From NCBI GenBank assembly GCA_016934395.1, contig JAFGSZ010000094.1, positions 1 to 64,000 of the forward strand: 64,000 nucleotides of DNA, written 5' to 3'. The translations under genes were made by a program, and so were the position numbers. The notes beneath the pieces were generated by a model. The model was not told where the DNA came from. It searched no databases and worked only from the letters and a program-made list of their open reading frames with translations. Below are positions 36,315 through 44,962 of the stretch, one piece after another. The stretch comes from Bacteroidales bacterium. GTDB taxonomy: Bacteria; Bacteroidota; Bacteroidia; Bacteroidales; UBA10428. Within the stretch, counting starts at the first letter, position 1; each line of letters starts with the position of its first letter.

Positions 36315-37689
36315 ATTTTTCCATTCTACGGTATAAAGATGTTCTTGTGAGTCCCAATTCGCGTGCTGCCTGGGTTATATTTCCCTGATTTTGTTTCAGA
36401 ACCTTTAAAATAATTTGTTTTTCCATATCTTCCAAATTATAGGTTTCGAGTTCTGTAAGTCCGGATTTTTTTCCCTGATCGGTTAAAATAAAATCATCAG
36501 GACTCAATAGCGTCGATTCACTCATAATTACCGCTCTTTCAATAGCATGTTGCAGTTCTCGTACATTTCCCGGCCAGGGGTACTGATTGAGTTTTTTAAG
36601 CGCAGCGGATGAAATTCCTTTTATTGGTTTGCGATATTTTTTTACATAAACTTTAAGAAAATGGTCTGTAAGCAAAGCAATGTCTCCGGTTCTTTCTCTA
36701 AGCGGGGGCAGATGAATTTCTACGGTATTTACCCGGTATAATAAATCCTGACGGAATTCATTTTCATTTACCATTGTATGGATGTCGTTGTTGGTAGCAC
36801 AAATCAGGCGTACATCGATGGAGATGGGTTTATTGGCCCCGACCCGTGTTACTTCGCGGCGTTCAATAGTGGTAAGTAATTTAGTTTGCAGAGGAAGGGT
36901 TAAATTACCGATCTCATCGAGAAATATAGTTCCTTTTGAAGCAATTTCAAACCGCCCTGGTTTTGCATTTTTAGCATCTGTAAATGCCCCTTTTTCATGA
37001 CCAAATAATTCACTTTCAAACAAGGTTTCACTTATCGATCCGAGGTCAACGCTGATAAAAACTTCCTCATTCCGAAGCGAATTACGGTGCAGTGCCCTTG
37101 CTACCAGTTCTTTTCCGGTTCCATTTTCACCTAATATAAGAACATTTGCGTCTGTTTGAGCTACTTTTTTAATGGTGGTAAACACCGCCTGCATTTCGGG
37201 TGAATTCCCGATAAATTCGTGGAATGGCTGATCAAGTACCGCACAAATCTCTTTTTGTTTACTTCTAAGAGTGTCGGTTTCTTGTCTTGATCTTCGCAGT
37301 TTAATACAGGAAAATATTGTTGCCAGCATCTTTTCGTTTTGCCAGGGCTTAAGGATAAAATCGGTTGCCCCCGATTTAATAGCTCTTACGGCTTTTTCAG
37401 CATCACCATAAGCAGTAATAAATACCACAACGGCTTTGGGATCAATTTCCAGAATTTTTTCAAGCCAGCCAAATCCTTCTTGTCCGCTAATGGCATCTTT
37501 GGTAAAATTCATGTCAAGAAGAATCACATCAAAGTATTCTTTAGATAACAATGCGGGCAATCCATCCGGCCGGTTAAGGATTTCTATTTTTTCAACATGC
37601 GGTTTTAGCAATAATTTTAATGCAAATAATATATCCTCATTATCATCTACAATAAGAACATTGCCTGTTTTATCACTCATATCCTGCAT
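36304..37689 (-). CDS. NtrC-family sigma-54-dependent response regulator
   Basis: 461 residues: receiver domain with VLIVDDNED and VILLDMNF (phospho-acceptor aspartate near residue 59), AAA+ domain with Walker A GENGTGKE (near 183-190), and a C-terminal Fis-type helix-turn-helix (NITQAARELGLTRTSLYRRM). The sigma-54-contact loop reads GAFTDA rather than GAFTGA, a variant I recall from Bacteroidota homologues. Starts at 37689 and 37680 are both possible. It is the partner of the histidine kinase downstream. The 229-base gap to the divergent HlyD-type gene holds candidate binding sites and a sigma-54 promoter, making that operon the likely target. Confidence 0.93.
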   Translation of the reverse strand: MQDMSDKTGNVLIVDDNEDILFALKLLLKPHVEKIEILNRPDGLPALLSKEYFDVILLDMNFTKDAISGQEGFGWLEKILEIDPKAVVVFITAYGDAEKAVRAIKSGATDFILKPWQNEKMLATIFSCIKLRRSRQETDTLRSKQKEICAVLDQPFHEFIGNSPEMQAVFTTIKKVAQTDANVLILGENGTGKELVARALHRNSLRNEEVFISVDLGSISETLFESELFGHEKGAFTDAKNAKPGRFEIASKGTIFLDEIGNLTLPLQTKLLTTIERREVTRVGANKPISIDVRLICATNNDIHTMVNENEFRQDLLYRVNTVEIHLPPLRERTGDIALLTDHFLKVYVKKYRKPIKGISSAALKKLNQYPWPGNVRELQHAIERAVIMSESTLLSPDDFILTDQGKKSGLTELETYNLEDMEKQIILKVLKQNQGNITQAARELGLTRTSLYRRMEKYGL

Positions 37690-37736
37690 ATTTAAAACTT
37701 TATGTAATAATTGGTATATTAGTTAGTTGATCAACA

Positions 37737-37744
37737 CAAATGTA
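37737..37744 (-). promoter_or_regulatory. Candidate -7 element for the regulator/kinase operon
   Basis: On the minus strand TACATTTG matches TAnnTTTG exactly, 47 bases before the ATG at 37689. Its -35-side region falls on the TGTCCGG sequence at 37763-37769, so regulator binding there could autoregulate the operon. Confidence 0.42.
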
Positions 37745-37762
37745 ATTATATTATTTAATAAA

Positions 37763-37800
37763 TGTCCGGAATCGTACTATTTATGTCACATATTCGTACA
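37763..37800. promoter_or_regulatory. Candidate paired activator-binding sites
   Basis: Two related imperfect inverted repeats lie 22 bases apart: TGTCCGGAATCGTAC (37763-37777) and TGTCACATATTCGTACA (37784-37800). Each pairs a TGTC half with a CGTAC half. Spacing of about two helical turns, roughly 80 bases upstream of a candidate sigma-54 promoter, is what an NtrC-type oligomer needs. This is inference from sequence only. Confidence 0.4.
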
Positions 37801-37864
37801 TGTTTATTTAGAATCAATTTTTTAATATAATTATAAATTCCATAAAATCAATTATATGCATTTT

Positions 37865-37881
37865 TTGGCATAATTAGTGAT
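37865..37881 (+). promoter_or_regulatory. Candidate sigma-54 promoter for the efflux operon
   Basis: TTGGCAT (37865-37871) fits the -24 box. GTGAT (37877-37881) sits at the correct spacing for the -12 box but has GA in place of the conserved GC. It lies about 38 bases before the adaptor ATG and downstream of paired CGTAC sites. Confidence 0.35.
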
Positions 37882-37918
37882 AATTTGGATTCATTAAAAT
37901 TTTCATAATTCGCTGTAC

Positions 37919-39181
37919 ATGGATGGAATGGATCGTAAAATTGAGAAGAAAAATCAGTCCCTTAAAAAAATTCTGTGGATTAGTTTTGCGGGAATTCTTA
38001 TTTTTCTTGTGTTCTTTAAAATTGTTTTCGGAGATAAAAGTACCAAGCTTAATGTTGATACCGAAAAGATTACAATTAAACCGGTAATCTTCAGCAAATA
38101 TCAGGATTATATTTCGGTAAACGGAACAGTTGAGCCGATTAAAACAATATACCTTGATGCTGTTGAGGGGGGCAGGGTTGAAGAAATTCTTATAGAAGAA
38201 GGCAATAAGGTTAATAAGGGAGATGTTATTATCCGCTTGAGCAATACGAATTTATTGCTTGAAATTTCGAATAACGAAGCCGGGGTGGAACGCGCCATAA
38301 ACGATTTAAATGCTACAAAGATTAACTTCGATAATCAAAAACTGAACACCCTTTCAAATATATTAAATTACACCTATGAACTAAAAAAACTTGAACGTAC
38401 TTATAATTATAATAAAACACTGTTTGAGAATAATCATATATCTAAAGAAGAATATGAATATTCTAAAGAACAATATGCACTTACAACAGAACAATTAAAG
38501 TTATTACAACAAAAATTTGTGCGGGATTCTATATTTATGACCAACAGGTTATTGAATACAGAGGAATCCGTAGCCCGAATGCAGGACAACTTAAAGCTTG
38601 TTCGGGGCCGTTTGGATAATCTGAATATTAAGGCTCCTGTTAAAGGGGAACTGGCCTTATTAAATCCTGAAGTAGGAGAAGTGGTGAGTTATGGATCAAG
38701 AATCGGAACGATAAATATTCTGGATTCTTATAAAATGAAAGTAGACATTGATGAACACTACATTGCCCGGATAATGAAAGGACTAAAAGGGGAGTTTGAA
38801 TTTGCCGGGGGAAATCATGATCTGGTGATTACCAAGGTGTATCCTGAAGTCAGAAACGGAACATTTGCTGTTGATATGGAATTTACCACAAACATTCCGA
38901 CACAGATCAGGATTGGGCAAACAACCCGAATAAGGCTTGAGCTGGGAGAGTCTAAAGACGCGTTGCTGCTTCCCAAAGGTGGATTTTACCAGAGTACCGG
39001 AGGCCAATGGGTATACGTGGTAAGTGAAAATGATAATATAGCTGTAAAAAGAAATATCAAAATAGGCAGGCAAAACCCAAGATTTTATGAAGTTCTTGAG
39101 GGATTGAATGAAGGAGAAAAAGTAATTGTCTCAAGTTATGATAATTTCGGGAATATGGATAAGCTTATTTTAAAAAAATAA
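37919..39181 (+). CDS. HlyD/MacA-type periplasmic adaptor
   Basis: 420 residues. One N-terminal membrane helix (about 17-37) is followed by a lipoyl-like half (YISVNGTVEPIKTIYLDAVEGGRVEEI, about residues 62-88) and a long coiled-coil hairpin (about 115-225). A second lipoyl half (NIKAPVKGELALLNPEVGEVVSYG) and a beta-barrel and membrane-proximal domain follow. This is the membrane-fusion protein of a tripartite exporter. An ABC ATPase and a TolC gene follow in the same direction, but no permease. ATGs at 37919 and 37928 are both plausible starts. Confidence 0.88.
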   Translation: MDGMDRKIEKKNQSLKKILWISFAGILIFLVFFKIVFGDKSTKLNVDTEKITIKPVIFSKYQDYISVNGTVEPIKTIYLDAVEGGRVEEILIEEGNKVNKGDVIIRLSNTNLLLEISNNEAGVERAINDLNATKINFDNQKLNTLSNILNYTYELKKLERTYNYNKTLFENNHISKEEYEYSKEQYALTTEQLKLLQQKFVRDSIFMTNRLLNTEESVARMQDNLKLVRGRLDNLNIKAPVKGELALLNPEVGEVVSYGSRIGTINILDSYKMKVDIDEHYIARIMKGLKGEFEFAGGNHDLVITKVYPEVRNGTFAVDMEFTTNIPTQIRIGQTTRIRLELGESKDALLLPKGGFYQSTGGQWVYVVSENDNIAVKRNIKIGRQNPRFYEVLEGLNEGEKVIVSSYDNFGNMDKLILKK

Positions 39182-39212
39182 TCAGATATTTATATCTCAA
39201 AATAAAATCCAA

Positions 39213-39896
39213 ATGATAAAAACGGAAAACCTTGTAAAAATTTTCAGAACAGATGAGGTTGAAACAACTGCTCTGAATAAAGTTAATCTTTCAGTTGAAT
39301 CCGGTGAATTTGTTGCTATTATGGGCCCTTCAGGATGCGGCAAATCCACCTTACTAAATATTATTGGTTTGCTGGATAATCCCAGCTCGGGAAAATACTG
39401 GTTTAATGGTGAAGAAGTGGCCAAGTATAAAGAAAGAAATCGTACTAACCTCCGTAAGGGAAATATAGGTTTTGTTTTCCAGAGTTTTAATCTTATCGAT
39501 GAACTCACCGTATATGAGAATGTTGAATTGCCCTTGTTATATCTTAGGGTTTCAGCATCGGACCGGAAAAAGAAAGTGGGTGAAGTACTCGACAGGATGA
39601 AAATTGCCCACAGGAAAAAACATTTTCCGCAACAACTTTCAGGCGGCCAGCAACAACGGGTTGCCATTGCCAGGGCTGTGGTTGCCAATCCAAAACTTAT
39701 TCTTGCAGATGAGCCTACAGGAAACCTCGATTCGGCAAATGGTGAGGAAGTAATGAATTTGCTTACCGAGCTTAACAATGAAGGAACCACCATTGTTATG
39801 GTTACCCACTCACCCTCGGATGCTGATAAAGCCCACCGGATAGTGCAGCTCTTCGACGGGCATATTGTAACTGAAAATATTAAGCAAGTACTTTAA
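39213..39896 (+). CDS. ABC transporter ATP-binding protein (MacB/LolD type)
   Basis: 227 residues, a stand-alone nucleotide-binding domain of the MacB/LolD/FtsE group. Walker A is GPSGCGKST (about residues 38-46), the Q-loop is in FVFQSFNLIDELT, the signature is LSGGQQQRVAIARA (about 139-152) and Walker B is LILADEPTGNLD. The C-terminus ends soon after the H-loop (VTHSP), so no fused permease is present, unlike full-length MacB. It would energise an FtsX/MacB-like permease, but none lies in this operon; the partner must be encoded elsewhere or the locus has lost it. Confidence 0.92.
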   Translation: MIKTENLVKIFRTDEVETTALNKVNLSVESGEFVAIMGPSGCGKSTLLNIIGLLDNPSSGKYWFNGEEVAKYKERNRTNLRKGNIGFVFQSFNLIDELTVYENVELPLLYLRVSASDRKKKVGEVLDRMKIAHRKKHFPQQLSGGQQQRVAIARAVVANPKLILADEPTGNLDSANGEEVMNLLTELNNEGTTIVMVTHSPSDADKAHRIVQLFDGHIVTENIKQVL

Positions 39897-39912
39897 TTAA
39901 AATAAATGGGCG

Positions 39913-39918
39913 GAGGAA
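39913..39918 (+). promoter_or_regulatory. Shine-Dalgarno-like ribosome binding site
   Basis: GGAGGA lies six bases before the ATG at 39925. Purine-rich sites of this strength are rare in Bacteroidota, and I see few others in the window, so it supports this small gene being real and well translated. Confidence 0.55.
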
Positions 39919-39924
39919 AATAAA

Positions 39925-40215
39925 ATGAAAGAATTATGTGTTCCTGTTCCTAATTTTAAAGACAACGAGGTAGCTGAAGTTGAAGTAAAACTTCAGAATA
40001 AAATTATCAAATACAATTTCAGGGTGGAATCTTTTCCCTGGGAGATAAAGGATGAAATGTCGAATCTTGAACACCCGTTAGAAAAATCGCTGGCAAGAAT
40101 TACCCGGTTGAAAAACGCTATTGAAAGTTATGATAAAAACTGGGAGCTTATCCAGATATTTAATCCCTCTGAAAATTCGGATTTTATTCAGGTATTATAC
40201 AGAAAAAAGCAATAA
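39925..40215 (+). CDS. Conserved-looking 96-residue protein in efflux operon
   Basis: I do not recognise this protein. It is 96 residues, soluble, without a signal peptide or membrane helix. It opens with MKELCVPVPNFKDNEVAEVEVKL, carries the motif RVESFPWEI (about residues 34-42), and ends with IQVLYRKKQ. A good Shine-Dalgarno sequence and its place between the ATPase and TolC genes argue that it is a real cytoplasmic protein. A regulatory or assembly partner of the ATPase is conceivable, but nothing in the sequence proves it. Confidence 0.62.
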   Translation: MKELCVPVPNFKDNEVAEVEVKLQNKIIKYNFRVESFPWEIKDEMSNLEHPLEKSLARITRLKNAIESYDKNWELIQIFNPSENSDFIQVLYRKKQ

Positions 40216-40257
40216 ATTAAACTTTAATTAATTATAAATATAGATAAACACTGTTTT

Positions 40258-41595
40258 ATGAAAAAAATATTTTTTAGTACAATAGGCATTTTACTCTTTT
40301 TAAATATTTCATTTTCCCAGGAACCATGGACAATTGAACAATGTATTGAATATGCCCTGCAAAACAATATACAGATAAAACGACAGGAACTGGCTACTGA
40401 GGTTTCAGCTAAGGATCTTCAACAGTCAAAATACCAGATTTTACCCGATTTGAATGGTAGTATAGAACATCAATTTAGTTCGGGCAGATCTTTAAATACT
40501 GAGACTTATGAATGGGAAATGAGCGACAAGGAACAAGGTTCCCTGGGTATCGGAAGTAGTTTGAATATATTTAACGGATTACAAAACTATAATACAATTC
40601 AAAGAAATAAATACAATTTCCTTGCGAGCAAAGCAAATTTTGAGAAGGCAAAAAATGATATTTCCCTGCAAATAGCATCGGCTTATTTACGTATTCTTTT
40701 TGATAAAGAAATTCTGAATGTAGCTGAACAACAATTAATGGTGGTAAATCAGCAGGTTGAGCGAACAAGCAAACTGGTGGAAGTAGGTAATGTGGCAAAA
40801 GGCGAGTTACTCAGAATAAAAGCACAGGCTGCAAATGAAAGGGTTAACAAAACAAATGCAGAAAACAGTCTCGATATAAGTTACCTGAATCTTACACAGA
40901 TTCTTGATCTTGATTCGGCAGAAGGATTTGAGGTTTATATTCCTGAGATTATTACACCCGGACAATATGAGATTCCATCTGTTGCGGTAATTTATCAGGA
41001 GGGATTGCAACAACTGCCCCAGATAACAAGTGCAGAATATAATGTTAAAGCAGCTGAAAAAGACCTGGCTATTTCTAAAGGTATGCTTTCACCAAGATTG
41101 AGCCTGTCTGGTTATTATACCACAAGGTATACATTAGGAATTATGGATCCTACTAATATTTTAAACGATTGGACTTTTCGTGATCAGCTTAGGGACAACC
41201 AGTATAAACAGGTTTCTATTAGTCTGGATATTCCCATTTTTAATAAAATGGCAATAAATACAAACATACAGAAAACAAGAATTGCATTAAGTGATGCCAA
41301 TTTTCAACTATCATTGGCACAACAACAATTGTATAAAGAAATTCAACAGGCAAGGTTAGATGCAATTGCCGCTCTTGATAAATTTGAATCATCCCAGGAG
41401 GCTGTAAATTCGAATGAAGAAGCTTATAAATATGCTGAACAAAAATTTAATGTAGGTCTGTTTAATACGCTTGAATACAATCAGGCAAAAAACGATCTGA
41501 TTTCAGCACAATCAGAGTTGCTAAAAGCTAAATACGAGTATATTTTCAGTATTAAAATACTGGATTTTTACAGAGGTATTCCAATCGGACTTTAA
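40258..41595 (+). CDS. TolC-family outer-membrane efflux protein
   Basis: 445 residues with a signal peptide (MKKIFFSTIGILLFLNISFSQ). The TolC-family pattern follows: WTIEQCIEYALQNNIQIKRQELATEVS (about residues 24-50) and a second repeat ending in helical segments such as ALDKFESSQEAVNSNEEAYKYAEQKFNVGLFNTLEYNQAKNDL. TolC trimers form the outer-membrane and periplasmic tunnel of tripartite exporters. This gene closes the HlyD-ATPase-96 aa-TolC operon and is followed by a strong terminator. The exported compound is not predictable. Confidence 0.9.
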   Translation: MKKIFFSTIGILLFLNISFSQEPWTIEQCIEYALQNNIQIKRQELATEVSAKDLQQSKYQILPDLNGSIEHQFSSGRSLNTETYEWEMSDKEQGSLGIGSSLNIFNGLQNYNTIQRNKYNFLASKANFEKAKNDISLQIASAYLRILFDKEILNVAEQQLMVVNQQVERTSKLVEVGNVAKGELLRIKAQAANERVNKTNAENSLDISYLNLTQILDLDSAEGFEVYIPEIITPGQYEIPSVAVIYQEGLQQLPQITSAEYNVKAAEKDLAISKGMLSPRLSLSGYYTTRYTLGIMDPTNILNDWTFRDQLRDNQYKQVSISLDIPIFNKMAINTNIQKTRIALSDANFQLSLAQQQLYKEIQQARLDAIAALDKFESSQEAVNSNEEAYKYAEQKFNVGLFNTLEYNQAKNDLISAQSELLKAKYEYIFSIKILDFYRGIPIGL

Positions 41596-41632
41596 TTGTT
41601 TACTAATACAACTATAATTTCAGCTTTTAATT

Positions 41633-41660
41633 AAAAAAGCCGCTTTAGGGCGGCTTTTTT
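41633..41660. terminator. Bidirectional terminator between tolC and GNAT genes
   Basis: Six A residues, a GCCGC/GCGGC stem (41639-41643 and 41650-41654) with loop TTTAGG, then six T residues. The symmetry lets it end both the efflux operon and the convergent acetyltransferase gene. Confidence 0.88.
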
Positions 41661-41677
41661 ATTTTATAATGCGGGGA

Positions 41678-42178
41678 TCAAATACTTTTTTCGTAACAAA
41701 CAAATGGCGTTTTTTGATAATCAGAATAAAATTCGCCGGATTTTATATAGGCGTTGCCGGTAATTAATTCCTGTGCAACAATATCTTTACTGAATATATC
41801 GAGCCGAAGGTGTGTGTATCCGTTTTCCTGGGCATATTTTTCTGCAAATTCAAGAAGCATTTTAGCAATGCCTTTGTCCTGCCAGTTTGGATGAACGGCA
41901 AGATTATGAATATAGAGTACTTTATCGCTTTTATTTTGCCAGTTAATATCCTTATATTCTTCCGGAATAATATTATTTAGGGTAATCATACCTTTACAAA
42001 CGCCTTTATCTTTAACAAGAAATACAGATTTTTTCTCTAAATCGTGCACAAGAACTTTTCCTCCGGGATAAAATGTGTTCCAGTTCTTTAATCCTTTTGC
42101 ATTCATATCGATTACACATTGTTTGACCAGATACATAATTTCAACCAGGTCAGGTAATTCCGCTTTTAAAATGTCCAT
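41678..42178 (-). CDS. GNAT family N-acetyltransferase
   Basis: 166 residues with a GNAT fold. The acetyl-CoA-binding motif is HNLAVHPNWQDKGIAKMLLEFAEKYA (about residues 91-116; pattern Q-x-x-G-x-A), followed by LRLDIFSKDIVAQ. The early segment VKQCVIDMNAKGLKNWNTFYPGGKVL (about 18-43) resembles a subset of acetyltransferases in Bacteroidota and Firmicutes. The acceptor substrate is unknown. It is a cytoplasmic enzyme and monocistronic, sharing a bidirectional terminator with the tolC gene. Confidence 0.82.
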   Translation of the reverse strand: MDILKAELPDLVEIMYLVKQCVIDMNAKGLKNWNTFYPGGKVLVHDLEKKSVFLVKDKGVCKGMITLNNIIPEEYKDINWQNKSDKVLYIHNLAVHPNWQDKGIAKMLLEFAEKYAQENGYTHLRLDIFSKDIVAQELITGNAYIKSGEFYSDYQKTPFVCYEKSI

Positions 42179-42349
42179 TATGAAATTAATTATTCAAAAT
42201 AAGTATTGTTAAATCAAATATAATAAAATAAATATAATTCTAAAATCAATGTTATTATGTGTGTAAAGCAGGTTTATCTTTATAATAATACTTTAGATTT
42301 TCCATGGCCGTTATTTATCTGTATTAATTTAATTAAATTTTAAATTTCT

Positions 42350-42357
42350 TACATTTG
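42350..42357 (+). promoter_or_regulatory. Candidate -7 element for the beta-helix gene
   Basis: TACATTTG matches TAnnTTTG exactly, 17 bases before the ATG at 42375. A TTTG box at the usual distance is not evident. Confidence 0.42.
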
Positions 42358-42374
42358 TTTGTTTGTCAAATTGT

Positions 42375-43847
42375 ATGAGAAATAATATAACAAGCAATAT
42401 TTTTCTTCTGATATTTCTGGCTTTGGTACTTTATCAATGCCGCAAAGATGAATATATTACACGCAGCGATGCAAAATTAAAGTTTTCTGCCGATACCGTA
42501 ACTTTCGATACCATTTTTACAACCATAGGTTCTACTACAAAAAATTTCAGGGTATACAATCCTTATAAACAATCCTTAAGAATAAATTCTATACGGTTGG
42601 CAAACGGTGAAGATTCAAAATTCCGAATGAATGTTGACGGTCAAATGGCAAGCCATGTTGAAGATATTGAACTATTCTCAAACGACAGCATGTTTATTTT
42701 TATAGAAGTTACCCTTGATCCTGTGAACAGCAACGATCCTATGGTGATTCTTGATTCTGTATTATTCGAAACAAATGGAAATCAGCAAAACATAAAACTT
42801 GTAGCGTTTGGCCAGGATGTACATCTGATCAATGGCGAACTCCTGAATACTCAAACCTGGACAGCCGATAAACCCTATTTAGTGTATAATTCCATGGCAA
42901 TTGACGAAAATGAAGTGCTGACCATTCAGGAAGGAGTACGTGTACATTTTCACTCTGCCAACTCAAGCATGCTGGTATTGGGGACCTTAAAAGTGGAGGG
43001 CACAAAAGATAATCCTGTAATTTTCCAGGGTGACCGGCTTGAAGATTTTTACGATAATATTCCCGGTCAGTGGGGGACTATAGTATTTTTCCCGGGAAGT
43101 AAGAATAATGAAATGGACTATGCCATAATAAAAAATGCTGTTGCCGGTATGCAGGTAGGGTTTTATAACGATTATAGTGTTCCCGGCATCATCATTAGAA
43201 ATACGCTAATTCAAAATATGTCCTTTGCCGGCATTTATGCTTTCGGAGCAAAAATTGATGCTTCCAATTCTGTAATCGCGTATTGTTCCAATGCTGCCTT
43301 GGCATTGTTACGGGGTGGTGAATATAATTTTTATCAATGTACAATATCCAATCTTGGGGATTTTTATGCCCCCAATGATGAATCTGCAGTTGTTATCAGC
43401 AACCGGATAATTTATCCTGAACTTGATACGGTAGAACAAGTTTATTATAATGTGGAATATACCGATGACCTGACAAAAGCTTTTTTCAGCAACAGCATAA
43501 TTTATGGTTCAATGGCAAATGAACTGGTGCTGGCAGATAATGGAGTGAATATGTTTGAATATAAATTTGATCATTGCATAATTAAAAATAATCCCGATTC
43601 TGTGGAAAGTAATAATGCGGGTCGTTTTAATGAGGTACTGTTTAACAAAAATCCAAAGTTTATTTCCGTGGAGCGGGATAAATTAAATCTTCAGCTCGAT
43701 ACACTGTCTCCGGCAAAAGATATTGGCGATCCCGCATTGCTGTTATTGTATCCTTATCTTGAATTTGATATTATTGGAAATTCACGGATCCAGGATGGGA
43801 TGCCTGATCTGGGGGCTTACGAAAGAACCGAAATACCCGGCGAATAA
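42375..43847 (+). CDS. Beta-helix surface lipoprotein
   Basis: 490 residues from the ATG at 42375; an in-frame TTG 12 bases earlier is less likely. A lipoprotein-like signal (FLLIFLALVLYQC, cysteine near residue 22) precedes the segment ADTVTFDTIFTTIGSTTKNFRVYNP, which is typical of a Bacteroidota-specific family. A right-handed parallel beta-helix region follows (about residues 150-400, with repeated I-x-N and G-x-x-V turns). The end, DIIGNSRIQDGMPDLGAYE, is the usual tail of such proteins. It is probably attached to the outer membrane; the ligand is unknown. The EEP-family gene starts three bases after its stop. Confidence 0.75.
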   Translation: MRNNITSNIFLLIFLALVLYQCRKDEYITRSDAKLKFSADTVTFDTIFTTIGSTTKNFRVYNPYKQSLRINSIRLANGEDSKFRMNVDGQMASHVEDIELFSNDSMFIFIEVTLDPVNSNDPMVILDSVLFETNGNQQNIKLVAFGQDVHLINGELLNTQTWTADKPYLVYNSMAIDENEVLTIQEGVRVHFHSANSSMLVLGTLKVEGTKDNPVIFQGDRLEDFYDNIPGQWGTIVFFPGSKNNEMDYAIIKNAVAGMQVGFYNDYSVPGIIIRNTLIQNMSFAGIYAFGAKIDASNSVIAYCSNAALALLRGGEYNFYQCTISNLGDFYAPNDESAVVISNRIIYPELDTVEQVYYNVEYTDDLTKAFFSNSIIYGSMANELVLADNGVNMFEYKFDHCIIKNNPDSVESNNAGRFNEVLFNKNPKFISVERDKLNLQLDTLSPAKDIGDPALLLLYPYLEFDIIGNSRIQDGMPDLGAYERTEIPGE

Positions 43848-43850
43848 TAT

Positions 43851-44903
43851 ATGAATAAAGTTTTTGCCTTTATCCTGTTAATCCTGATTTCCGGATGGTC
43901 CGGAGGTAATTTGCCACCTGAAAATTTATTACATAACAGTGCAGATACTTCCGATAAAACAATTCGGATTATGTTCTATAACGTGGAGAATCTTTTTGAC
44001 ACTCAGGATGACAGCATTAAAAATGATAATGAATTTCTTCCGGAAGGATCACGGAGATGGAATAATTCAAAAATGTATGATAAAATTAACAAGCTTTATA
44101 AAGTTATTGTTGCTGTTGGAGGATGGTCGCCTCCGGATATTATCGGATTGTGTGAAATTGAAAATCGCTTTGTTATTAGCCTTTTGTTGAATTATACTCC
44201 CTTGCAAAAATTTAATTATGGTGTAGTTCATGCAGAGTCTCCTGATCAACGTGGCATTGACGTGGCAATTTTGTATAACAGGGATCGAATAAATAAGATT
44301 TCTGAAGAGTTTATAAGTGTCCATTTTCCGTTCAGTCATAATACAACCCGCGACATTGCCTATATGAAAGCCCGGGTTAACAATAAAGATACACTTCATA
44401 TATTTGTAAACCACTGGCCGTCGCGCCTGGGGGGTGAGAAAAAATCGGAACCCAACCGGATGTTTGTTGCCGGAATATTGAAAAGCAAAACCGATTCGAT
44501 ATTCAAATTGCCGGGCAGTAAAAATATTGTAATTATGGGTGATTTTAATGACGAACCGGTAAACAACAGTTTAATAAACGGGCTAAAGGCCCGAATCGAA
44601 TTTACAGATATTTTATTCAGCAGCTTATACAATCTGTCGGCCTGTGATCCGCTAAATTTTTACGGAACCTTAAAATATCAATCCGGCTGGCAAATTTTTG
44701 ATCAGTTTATCGTTTCGGGCCAGCTTCTTGATAAGAAGAGTAATTTGACCACATCCTGTGAAAATTTCCATATTTTTAATGCGGATTTTTTACTTGAGCC
44801 CGATGAAAAATATATGGGAAAAAAACCTTTCAGAACGTATTCGGGTTTTAAATACAACCATGGTTACAGCGATCATTTGCCAGTTTATCTGGACTTAAAT
44901 TAA
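43851..44903 (+). CDS. Exported endonuclease/exonuclease/phosphatase family protein
   Basis: 350 residues with an N-terminal signal segment (MNKVFAFILLILISGWSG). The EEP catalytic motifs are in order: FYNVENLFDT (about residues 44-53), IGLCEIEN (about 99-106), RGIDVAILYN, FVNHWPSR (about 184-191), IMGDFNDEP (about 228-236) and YSDHLPV near the C-terminus. Such enzymes hydrolyse phosphodiesters in DNA, phosphoinositides or other substrates with a divalent metal. It is probably periplasmic or surface-located, perhaps for nutrient scavenging. It is coupled to the beta-helix lipoprotein gene by a three-base gap. Confidence 0.85.
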   Translation: MNKVFAFILLILISGWSGGNLPPENLLHNSADTSDKTIRIMFYNVENLFDTQDDSIKNDNEFLPEGSRRWNNSKMYDKINKLYKVIVAVGGWSPPDIIGLCEIENRFVISLLLNYTPLQKFNYGVVHAESPDQRGIDVAILYNRDRINKISEEFISVHFPFSHNTTRDIAYMKARVNNKDTLHIFVNHWPSRLGGEKKSEPNRMFVAGILKSKTDSIFKLPGSKNIVIMGDFNDEPVNNSLINGLKARIEFTDILFSSLYNLSACDPLNFYGTLKYQSGWQIFDQFIVSGQLLDKKSNLTTSCENFHIFNADFLLEPDEKYMGKKPFRTYSGFKYNHGYSDHLPVYLDLN

Positions 44904-44962
44904 ATTATATATCTGCATATGTTTTTCTTTCCGTATATCACAGGTTTTTTCAATTTTGCATA

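Noticed and set aside
39197-39793. 198-codon frame antisense to the ABC ATPase gene
   Set aside because: The plus strand encodes a complete ATPase with all motifs; the antisense frame has serine-rich, motif-free sequence.
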